Source of the DNA: Baffinella frigidus
Lineage: Eukaryota; Cryptophyceae; Cryptomonadales; Baffinellaceae
Assembly (NCBI GenBank): GCA_026770585.1
Contig: MU646846.1
Location: 63,391-90,181 of the forward strand
DNA length: 26,791 bases
Direction of reading: 5' to 3'
Each line of letters starts with the position of its first letter. The first letter of the stretch is position 1. Under the pieces are notes generated by a model that was not told where the DNA came from, made no database searches, and saw only the letters and a list, made by a program, of their open reading frames with translations. Positions 10,501-21,900 of the stretch are shown piece after piece. A program made the position numbers and the translations under genes.

Positions 10501-12886
10501 TCATCTCCGTTGCAAGAGTCGAGTGGCCTGCCGAGATCATCTCCGTCACGAGCGTCGCAGGGTTAGGGTCTGGGGTTTAGGGTTCAGGGTTCAGGGTTGA
10601 GGGTCGGCGAGGTGACGTGGGCGACCCTGGGCACACGCCGCAGCATCTTCCAACTACATCGCGAGAACAACGAGAACAAGGATTCGGCATCTTGCACGAG
10701 GTAGGGGTGGGGGTTTCTGAGGGCTCAAGATTTGTGATCCAAAAACTGTTAACCGTGTTTGTTGTTGTTGTTGTGGAGGTACGACTGTCCGGGCGCGTTT
10801 CCGGGCGACGGACACCCGCCCAAGAGTAGGGGCCAATCTCCAACGAGATCCACCTAGCGTAGGGTTTAGGATTTAGGGTTTGGAGTTGGAGGTTTGGGGT
10901 TAGTTTTTACCCCTAGAATCCTGAACCTTGAACCCTAAACTCAAAACTCAAAACTCAAAACTCAAAACCGAAACCCCAAACCCCAAACCCCCAAACCCCA
11001 AACCCCAAACCCCAAACCCCAAACCCCAAACCCTAAGCCCAAAGCCCTAAGCCCCAAATCCAAACCCTAAACCCTAAAACTTAAACCCTAAACCCTAAAC
11101 CCTAAACCCAAAGACGGGTTCCGGGTTCCGGGTTCCGGGTTCCGGTTCCGGGTTCCGGGTTTCGGTTCCGGGTTCCGGGTTTCGGTTCCGGGGAGGTGCC
11201 AGCTGATCTTCCGAGAACTGAGAAACGTCGAGGCCCATGGTCTCGGTGATCTCATCGCGTGAGCGGGCCTTCCTGAAATCGTTGATATCCCCGCGCGGGC
11301 GGGCCTTCCAGATCCTGAGATCGTCGATCTCGCCTTCGAACATCTTGTTGTTCATCCTCTGCACGAGGAGGGTCGCACTGTTTATCTTTCTCAGATTGGT
11401 TTCAAGAAAGTGTGTCCACTGTTTCACTCTGATGTCAAGAAGCACAATACTATCAGGTCCGCCTCGGGGTTCGAAAAAAGAATTTCTTTGTCGGCTCTCC
11501 CTGCGCCACCGGGGAACGCATAATTGTTTCGTTCTATATCTTACCGCTTGAAATGCGACTTGGGACTAGGACTCATCATCCTCTAAACATTCGCGCAGCT
11601 TGATACCCCTGGAGGTGGATGCACTTAGGGTTTACGGAGCAGGGGTAGGGTTTTTCACGTCGACGCCGATGTGAAGCGCGGAATTTGTCGCAAAGTCGTC
11701 CTTCTCTATCTTCACGCCGAGTCTGTGAGCATGCGGTTAGGGTGTAAGTTTCAGAATTTATGGTTCAGGGTTTAGGGCTTGGGGTTTAGGGTTTAGGGTT
11801 TGGGTTTAGGGTTTGGGGTTTGGGGTTTGGGGTTTGGGGGTTGGGGTTTGGGGGTTTAGGGTTTTGCCTGCGCGGAGCAAAGAAGAGGTTGGACTCGGCA
11901 TTCTCGAACTTTCTCTTCGCCAACTTCTCATCCTTCGCCTTGATCGATATAAGCAATCGACGCCCGAACCACTCGAGGTCCCTCCGGACCGCCGTGAGGG
12001 CCCGATTGTAGGGGTCTAGGATTTGTTGGTTTGTCCCCTGCTGCGTTGCCAGGAGGTCCTGCCACTCCTTTACGGTCCTCACGGTTGATTGGAAAAATCT
12101 GTCATAATATTCCGGAGCGGCGGGCATCTGGACGGCTTGAAATGCGTTCCCCTTCTGCCAGGTGGACCCTTCTGGCAGAAGGGCCTCCATCGCCTCCAGA
12201 AAGGCGATTTTCTCCTGCAAGGACTCGCGCATCTGCTCGATCACCTGGAGCGCCTCAAGGTCCTTCTGGCAGGCCAAGAATGCCTCCGCCGCTGCCTCCT
12301 CCTGGTTTCGGGTTTAGGGTTTAGGGTTTAGGGTTTAGGGTTTAGAGTTTCGGGTGTGGGGTTTGGGTTGTGGGGTTTAGGGTTTGGGGTTTAGGGTTTC
12401 GGGTTTAGAGTTCGGGGTTTAGGGTTTGGGGTTGAGGGTTTGGGGTTGAGGGTTTAGGATTTACCTCCTGCGTGGCCTGCTCGATAAGCGCCGCGAGCGT
12501 TTCGGTGGGGAGTTGCTCGTATTCCTCCTTCATGGGTTCGAGTTTCCCCGTTGCCTCGTCGTGCGCTTCTTTGAGGGTGGCACGGAGCTTCTTCAAGGAC
12601 GTCGTGCGAGAACTCATAGACTCCTCGGAGAAATCGTTCTTTTTGGCGCCGGGGGGGTAGAGTGGTTTGCCGTTGACATAGACGTTGATCGACAGGAGGT
12701 TTTGCCCAATCTGCGAAGGAACTCCCTTGTTACTTTCCACCTTTTCTATCACCTTTTTACTTTACTCGCTGACATGTGCGGCACATGTCAGCGAGAACTT
12801 AGTTTTCTTGGATATTGGGAACCCGCATACCGACAGAGAGAGAGAGAGAGAGAGAGAGATAAAGACATAGACAGAGAGACAGAGCG

Positions 12887-12956
<70 letters not shown>

Positions 12957-15900
12957 AGGGAGGGAGGGAGGGAGAGGGAGGCAGGGAGAGACAGCGACAG
13001 AGACAGAAACAGAGACAGAAACAGAGACATATAGAGTCAGTCGTGAGGCCATGACTACAAAAGAGAGAGAGAGAGAGAGAAAAAAATACAAAGTTACCGT
13101 GTTCGTTTGCATGGCATGGCGAGAGACAGCCAAGTGGAACCACTCATCCTTGCCTAGCTGCTGGATCTCGAAGACCTGCATTGGAGGGTTTAGGGAAAGA
13201 TGTTAAAGAAAGGGGCCACGTTCCAAATCGAGTGGTTGAAGAGAGACCTTCTCCCACCAACCCTCACAACTTGGGCAAATCGGGGGAAATGGCTCCAAAA
13301 ATCCCCTTGAAGGCCGTCGGATTCCGACGGCCTCCAAGGGGATTTGGTGTTTTTGACTTTTTCGATTTGCCCAAGTTGTGAGGGTTGGTGGTCCGTCGTC
13401 TACTCCGGCGTCCCACACGAGGCTATCTATCGTGAAGCTTGTCTTTCTATTCGAACAAACATATGAAAATTACTACACAAACGCTTACAACCGACATTTA
13501 TTATTTTCACATGGATAGCCGCGTGTGGTCTCCGTTCTTCATCAACTATTCTCCAGTTGAAAGTCTGGGCCTGCGGTACACTTTCGTCAACGTTTGAGGT
13601 AGCACCTTCTCCGTGACCTTCTCCTTGAGACAAAGACGCCCTTTCGGGCATTTTTCAACATCGGGGCGCAGGTCGTTGTACATCGCGACGATCACTAACC
13701 TGGTTTAGGGTTTAGAATTTAGGGTTCAGGGTCTAGGGTTTAGGGTTTAGGGTTCGGGGTGTAGGGTTAAGGGACAAGGGTTAAGAGTTAAGGGTTTAGG
13801 GTTTGGGTAGGGTGTAGGGTTTAGGGCTTAAGGTTTAGGGGTTTTTAGTTTGGCGACGATGACTAACCACACGCGCTTCCCGTTCGACTTCTCGAGAGCC
13901 TCCGAAGACTTGCCGCTCCGGGAAGAGTCCTGCCCTTTCTTCGCGGGCGCTGGCACGATCTGCACGTGAGGAGTGGTCACCTCGGATCGACCCTCAGTTG
14001 TCTCCCCAGAGCTCCAAATTCCTGAAAACACCTATCAGAATACACCGCGCGCAGCGTACATCCTCCTTCCTAGTGCAAACTCCCCGGATATATTTGATTT
14101 TTCAAACCACTACTTCATGCAGAGAAAAGAGGTTTTTCAAAACAACAGTTTGAAAACGAAGTGGCAAGGGCCCCACCTTGACGACAAACGACGCGGCGTT
14201 GCATCTGGCCAGGCGGTCGTCCCGCTCTGTCTCTCCTTCCGACGCACTCGCCTGGCACTCCAGATCAACCGCATTGCCGTTCGCGTCTTCACGGAGTCCC
14301 ATCCCCAGAACCGTCCCCCCAACGCTCTTCTTCCCGAGTTGGATGTAAGCCTCCAAGGTTAGAGCTCCATCCCCCACAACCCCCCGGAAAAGGCCGTGGT
14401 CAGGGTGGCGCTGCCGAAAAGGGGAAACCGTCAGGGGGGAGAGAAGGAGATAGATAGAGACAGACAGACAGAGAGAGAGGGGGGGGGCGGGGAGGAGGGG
14501 ATTGCGGGGGGGCGAGGCAGGTGACGAGTGGGGACGGGGAAAGCCACCCGATGCGAGAAGGCAGCGAGCGCGAGTGCGGAGTAGCGGAGCATGCACGACG
14601 CGAACCCCCCTCTGCAGATGTGCTTGGTGCTCTTGTACCACGGCATACCCTGCACCACCAAACGAAAGCAGCAGTCACTTTGGTTTCAAGAACGCACACA
14701 CTGCTGAGACCACTCCTCCCCTCGCCAAGGTCCTCTTCCCCTTCACGCCAAGGTCCTCTTCCCCTTCACGAGAACCACCCAAGGAAAGCAGTCGATTTGA
14801 TTTCAAGAACCCTTTACCCCTTCTCCTGCAGGGTTGGACAAGGCACACACCGGGGGGTCACCCTCCCTAACCACCACATCCGCTACCGAATAGTCACCCC
14901 TTTGGAGCGACCTGGATGGAACGGTCCGACTCTCTAGATACTCCAGGCGCAGCTAAAACCAGACAGTCAACCCGATTTAGTTACCGCACTGAACCGGGCA
15001 GGTTTTGCACCAGTCCGGTACCTCATCCACAAAAGCCTTCCCTTCTTTTGTTTCCCGATCAGTCAACCCGACTGAGACAGGGGCGGGACTCGTAACCTGG
15101 CTGCCGGCTAGCCAATTGCTGAGAGCGCTTGTCTGCCACCCAGGTTCTCTTCCATCAGTTTTCCACCCCACGTCATGGTTACCCTGATCAGTCACGTAGT
15201 GTGTACTCTGTTCAGTCAACCCGACTGAGGCAGAGGCTTTTTAAAACAGAATAAACATAGCGCCACTCCCCCTCCCTTCCTGCCCTCTCCGAAACACACA
15301 AGTCCAAAGCACACTCTTCTCTCACCCACACGGGCAATCCAGTAACTAATAGTCAAATTGACTGGGGCAGAGAGGTGGGACTCGCAACCTGGTCGAGGGC
15401 GACGTGGTTCTGGACAGCGCCGGGCGGCTCTTGGTTCCACCATTTCTCGGACTGCCAACACGGTATTTCACTGGACACACAAGGTATATGGAGATTCTCC
15501 TTCACGCAGCGAAGGGGGCTTGATGTCTTTTCTCGGGACCCCTATCTCATTGGACAAACGAGGTATATAGAGATTGTTCTTAAGCAGCATGCTCTCACAG
15601 CATTCGGGCAGCAAGTCAGGCTTCGAGAACCGTTTAGGAAATTCTTCTGGCCATCGCGCCTAAAAAAGAGGTCCAGGGGCGATTACATGCCAGTAGTTCT
15701 GGCGGTTCGGATGGCCCTTGGAACAGAGGAGAAAGAACTCGTGTGCCATCTGGTAATCGCCAAGCTCCGCCGCGAGGTTGCTGATCATGTCGTTGATTGC
15801 GTCCACCACGCCCTGCTGATCAAGGGTCAATTTCTCACCGTAATCATTGAGAAGGGTGTCGAGGGCCGTCTGGAGCAACTGGAGCGCCTCCTCGACTTGG

Positions 15901-18900
15901 TTTTCGAGGAGGTCGAGGTCGGCCATGCTGACAAGCAGCTGAGCCAACAGCTCTCGCATGGCAATTGTTTGTTTCAACAACGCGAGCTCATCCTCCCTCT
16001 TTGCTCCATCCAGCATCTCCTCCAGCGCCGCGAGAGCCTCATCATACTGCTCCAGGGCGATTTCGTACTGCTCACGCGCGAGGCTGTACTCCCCCTGCTT
16101 CTTGTAGATGTTGCCGAGGTTCTTCCGATAGGGGACCAACGCCAGGTCATCCTTGCCATCATTCTCCTTGATTCGGGTCTCCAGCGCCTGCTTCATCCTG
16201 GTTTCGGGTTTCGGGTTTCGGGTTTCGGGTTTAGGATTCAGGGTCTGGGGTTTAGGGTTTATGTTTCAGGGTTCAGGGTTCAGGGGTTAGGGTTTAGGGT
16301 GAAACTCTTTGGCCGCCTCCTTGAGCATCGCCTTCTTGAGCGTGTCGTCTGTCTCCTCCTCTGCCTGCCGCTCGCGGATGCTCCCAAGAAGCTCGCGCGT
16401 CTCCGCCACGCCAACCGTCTCATCCTCCCTGCTCTGCACGGTCGCCAACACCTCCTCCAGCTGCTTCAGCGCCTCCTCCAGCTCGTCCTTCGCGATGTGC
16501 GCGCGGGCAATGTCGTTGCGAAGGCGAACGATCTCTTCTTTGGTCTCAGCCAGCTTCGCCTCGAGATCCAACTTCTCACGGATCTGCGCTTTATCCAGAA
16601 CCACCACAAGCGAGAGGTCATCGAGAGCCTTCTGAATGTCCTCTGATTTGAGGATCTTCTCCGCGAGGAGCGGGAGGAAGTACTCCAGCGCCTTGTCCTC
16701 CATCCCCTTCGCGAGATAGAGCAAGCCGAGCTCCCGCCTCGCTAGGTTTACTTCTTCCTCAAGCGACTCGACCAAGGCCTTCTGGTCCTTGAGGACCTGG
16801 ATCTGCGTCTCAGTCGGAACCACGCCCACCGGGAGGGCCAACAGAGCCTGCTCCATCTCCGTCAGAATCCGCAGCGCCTCCTCCAGGGCCGGTTCGAGGT
16901 ACTTCAACGCCTTTTTGAGCGTGGGGATGTGCCTGGTTTGGGGTTTGGGGTTTAGGGTTTAGGGTTTAGGGTTTAGGGTTTAGGGTTTAGGGTTTAGGGT
17001 TTAGGGTTTAGGGTTTAGGGTTTAGGGTTTGGGGTTTGGGGTTTAGGTGTAGGTATGCTTTAGGCGTTAGGCGCTAGGGTTTAGAGTTTGGGGTGTAGGG
17101 TTGAGGGTTGAGGGTTGAAGGGTTCGACTTCTCCTCAGTCCCCTTCTTGCGGTAGGCGATCCCGATCTCCATCCCGATTTTGTACGCGTCTTCTTCGAGT
17201 GCGGTGGTGAAGGAGAGCTTCAAGGCCGCGAGGCTCTGCTCCATCTTCTCCTCCATCTCTTTCTCTTCTGCTCTTCTCTTCTGCTCCTGGATTAGGGTTG
17301 AGGGTTTAGGGCGTAAAGACTAGGGTTCAGGGTTTAGGGTTTGGTGGACGCTGGAACTTTGCACCAGGGTGAGTCAGGTTCCGACTCGTTCCACTGAAAC
17401 CAAACTCTGCTGCCTCTATCAAGGCTAGTTGATTGTAACACTCTCACTACCATCTTTCAAATATGGCAGTGAAAGTGTTACAATCAGCCAAGAATCTGCA
17501 CTAATCAGGCAACCCAACTGAGGCAGAGATGGGACTTGCAACCTTGTAAGAAGGCACTTTCGAGAGACCGAAGAGGCAGGCGCCATGCGAGAGCGACGAG
17601 ACGATCGCGATGTCCGTCTGCGCCTCGATGTCCGTCTGCACCTGACGTGGCATCTTGAAGGCAAGGATGCCAACCGCCTGGTGCCGGGGGGGGGGGGGGC
17701 GTCAGGGATCAAAACCCCCACACCTATCACCTCAATCCCCCCATCCCCAACCCCTCAATCCCGAACCCTCGACCCTCACTCCTCAATCCTCAACCCTCAA
17801 CCTTCAACCCTCAACCCTCAACCCGAAACCCGAAACCCGAAACCCAAAACCCTCAACCCGAAACCCGAAACCCGAAACCCGAAACCCGAAACCCGAAAGC
17901 CGAAGCGGTACGAGAACGGGCGTACCTGGTGCATGTTGTCGAAGTAGACTTTCTCCTGTCCGAACTGCCGCATGAAGTTGTCATACTTCCAGATGCCGCT
18001 CTGCGGTTGCGCCCAATCCCTGCCAGAGTGTTCCACACCTCAGAGGTTCCACATCGGGTTCCACTCCGCAGATTGCATCTGCGTCTCACATCCTACGGTT
18101 TGGGGGTTGGGGTTTACATGTGCACCGATTGCGCAAAAAGGACAAATTGTTCGTCATCGATGATCATGGGCGCGGCGGCGTTAGCCCCCCGCAGGAACTT
18201 TAGCCCCCCCTTCTCCAGAGGAGTCAAGCCGTAGAACTCCGTCTCCTGCCCGGGATTCTTCATATTATTTGCTCGCTCGCTCGCTCGCTCGCTCTCCCTC
18301 TGTTTATATTTCTCTCTCTCTCTCTATGAAATAAAACTTGACTTCGGAGGGCTAGTGGCAGAGGGCGGAAAGCGAACCTCCGCCGGGGTAGCATCGCTCT
18401 GGGGTTTGGAGATGAAGTCTTGCACTTTCTGGACGAGTTCGAAGTTGCCGTCCTTGAGCAAGCCCCGTTTCCACTCGAAAAGTTGGGACACTGTGTCGTA
18501 GATTGTGTAATCCTTGGAAGAGTCGGGAACCCCATACTGCAGGTGGGGGGGGGCATCTTGAAACTCAATTGCACAAGCTTGTGGGGCGAGCGCCACTGGG
18601 TCTGGATGGAACCATTCTCGTTGAGTCAACAGTCGTGCGACTCTCGAGTCAGTTGCACTTTCTTTTTTGTCAACCGAACCTCTTGCTTCTCGACTGCCCG
18701 CCAGGACAACCTTCGAGACAAAGCAAACGGGAACCTTGGTTGCGAGGAGTAACGTTGGAAACCTGGGATTCGGTGATGATGAGCTGGATGTCCATGCCGG
18801 GAATGGCCTCTTTTGGGATCACCCCCAGAGCTGTCGGGGTCCCCTTCGTATAAATCCTCTGCAGAGAGAGAGAGAGAGAGACTTCTTTAGCAACGACCAA

Positions 18901-21900
18901 CTGGTCCGGATCCAACTCTACTAAGAATCCATCCCCCCTCCTCACAAAAAGTTGCGAATACGACCAACCTTATTCCTGGGCAACATCAGGGCTGCTCCTC
19001 TCCGCCGAAACCTTCCCGGCTGCTCCTCTCCGCCGAAACCTTCCCGGGTTATTTACCTGCCACGTTTTGTACTCCCCGAGCGTCGCCTTCGTCGCATCGA
19101 ACTCGATGAGGGAAACCTCCCCTTTCCCTGCGCCCCACTCTGTGTGTGCCACGGCGAGCACAGGGTTCTTCTTGCCCTCAAGCTCGTCCAACCAGCGCAC
19201 TGCCTTGCCATCCACCGTGAACTGGTGCAGGGGTCAGGGGTCAGGCTGTAGGGTCCAGGTAAGTGTTCAGGGTTTAGGGTTCAGGGTTCAGGGTTCAGGG
19301 TTTAGGGTGTAGGGTTCAGACTTCGGGGTGGTGTTTCAGATTCAGGGTGGCCGTTCTAGGCTAGGCCGTACACGTGAAGGTTGAGGGATTCCACCTCGTC
19401 CTTGGCCACGAACAGCCCATTCTCCATCTTGTAGACGATGGAAGGGGCCAAGCACTTGTGTTTGAGGATCTTGCTGTCAGACTTCTCCTCTTCCGTCAGG
19501 AGATGCTTGTCGTAGCGGTTTGCCGTCGCCATGAAGATTCCCTCCGGTGTTTGCATGACTGCTAGACTCTTGGAGCACTCCATCGTGCTTTTTGATGGCC
19601 GGTACAGGTGTTGCCTCGACACATACCTGGTTTGGCGTTTGAGGATCGGGGATTGGGGGTTGGGTTTCGGGGTCGGCTTTGGAGGGTGAGGTGTGGGGTT
19701 TGGGGTGTGGGGGTTGGGGGGTGGCGGGTGGGGTGTACAGTGTAGAGTGGAGGGTGGAGAGGGCAGAAGGAAGAGTGTAAGAGTAGTGTAGGGGATTGGG
19801 GGGTGGGGGGTGGGGGGTGGGGGGTGCGGGGTGGAGACTGGGGATTGGGGTTTGGGGGTTGGGGATTGGGATTGGGATTGGGATTGGGGTGTAAGGAGGT
19901 GGGGGGTGGGGGGTAGGGGGTAGGGGGTAGGTTTTGGGGTGTCGGGTGCAGGGTTTAGGGTTGAGGTGGGAAGTGTAGGGTGTGGGGTGTGAGGTGTCGG
20001 GTGTGGGGTGTCACTGTCCATTCTCGAGAACGTAGACGTGGAGACCCCAACGATCAAGGTTCGAGCTGCCCACCACGATACAGTGAATCTCCTCGCCTGC
20101 TTTCGGGTTTCGGGTTTAAGGTTAAGGGTGTTAGGGTTTACGGTTTACGGTTTTAGGTTTTCGGGTTTCTGGTTCAGGGTTTGAGGGTTTGAGGGTTTGA
20201 GGGTTCAGGGCTTCGGTTTTGTATGAGAGTCCCGCGCTGGTTGATCAAACCGGGAAGATTTCGCACCAGAAAAAGTTCTATTTACTCAACAATCCTGAGG
20301 TTCTTTCCGGGAAATGCGCACCGTCGTCTGTCACGCGGGTGAAGTGGACGAGTGATGTGCCGCCGGGTACAGCAAGGTCCTGAAGGATCAACAAACATTT
20401 ACGATTCTGTATTTTTTTGAATTTTATCAATAAGATAATCGCGCGGGCTGCATTGCACGCCTTCTTTTTCTTATTTGGGCCCAAATGCACGCTCTCTGAA
20501 GGCAGGCAAACCCCCCTCCAAGAAGCATGGCAGCACTCTCACCTGAACAATTTTCGTGTCGATTGTGTTGAAATCAGAAGTGAACGCAGATCCGGTTCCA
20601 TCATCAGAAGAAGAGGAAGAGGAAGAGGAACTTCCGCCGTGTCCTTCCTTCTTTTCCAAAATCTCGTAGACTCTGACGATTCCTTCCTGGTTTTCCTCCC
20701 CGTACGCCACCACCACCATCTGTTTGCCGTTTCGGGTGTCGGGGTTACGCTTTGCGTTGCCGTTTGAGATTCCACTGGACCCCTTTTGCTTGCTTGATGT
20801 CTGGTGTAGGGCTTAGGGGTTTGGGGTTTGGGGTTTGGGGTTTGGGGTTTGGGGTGTGGGGTGTGGGGTGTGGGGTGTGGGGTTTGGGGTTTGGGGTTTA
20901 GGTTTGGGGGTTTCGGGTTTCGGGTTTCGGGTTGATGATTGAGGGTTGAGGGTTGAGGGTTTGAGGGTTCAGGGGTGCGGGTTGCAGGTGGCGGGTGGCG
21001 GGTTGCGGGTGGCGGGTTGAGGATTGCGGATTGAGGGTTGAGGGTTGAGGGTTCAGGGTTCAGGGTTCAGGGTTGAGGATTGAGAGTTCAAGATTCAGGG
21101 TTCAGGGTTCAGGGTTCAGGGTTCAAGGTACAGGGTCAAGGGTTCCGGGATCGGGTTTAGGGTTCAGGGGTGAGGGTTTACGAGGACCTGCTGGTCGGGG
21201 AGTTCGCCCACGCCCTTGACTTTGTACGAGATGATGACTTTTGCGATGTTCAGGTAACCGTAGGGTTCGACGACGTCTGCGGAAAGCTCAGCAGGTTCAA
21301 TGTGGTGAAGGACGAGCGGACAGTGAGGAAAGTGAGGTCAGTAAGCGAAGTGAGAAAAGCCAGGCAGGGTCCCACAGGTCGTCTCCATCCCCCACACGAT
21401 CGAACGAAACCTCTTCGGTTCTCCGCCGAGATTGGTAATAATCCGCCACATTTACACGAAGAGCTGGAATTTGGAAGAGAGGGAGGGGACCTTCTTCGAG
21501 ACACTTCGGGGACGAGATCTGAAGGCCCCTCTGCTCAAGCGCGCACCCGAGGGCTTCAGGGTTTGCGGTGTAGTGGTACGGGTTTAGAGTGGAGGGTGGG
21601 CGGGGGTGTGGGATTTGGGGTTGGGGTTTGGGGTTGGGGTTTAGGGTTTCAGGGTTTAGGATTTAGGGTTTGGGGTTTGGGGTTCAGGGTTCAGGGTTTA
21701 GGGTTTGGGGTTTGGGGTCTACGGTTCACGGCGTACGGTTTACGGTTTACGGTTCAGTGTGTACGGTTTAGGGTTCAGGGGGACCTCGGGTTTCAACTCC
21801 TGCTTAAGAAGTTTGAGGAGATCCGTCATCTCTTTCTTGTGGAGGTCGATCTTCTTGCCGCTGTTTCGGGTTTCGGTTTTCGGTTTTCAGTTTTCGGGTT

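Noticed and set aside
12788-13181. Long minus-strand frames of Ser-Leu repeats (LSLSLSL...).
   Set aside because: Translation of the CT microsatellite; only 13098-13175 has real exon properties.
15470-15659. 62-codon minus-strand open frame (RWPEEFPKRFSKPDLLPECC) that could be joined to exon 28 through a 27-nt intron.
   Set aside because: Weak codon bias, ends in a stop, contains direct repeats, and a normal-sized splice from exon 28 to exon 29 keeps phase without it.
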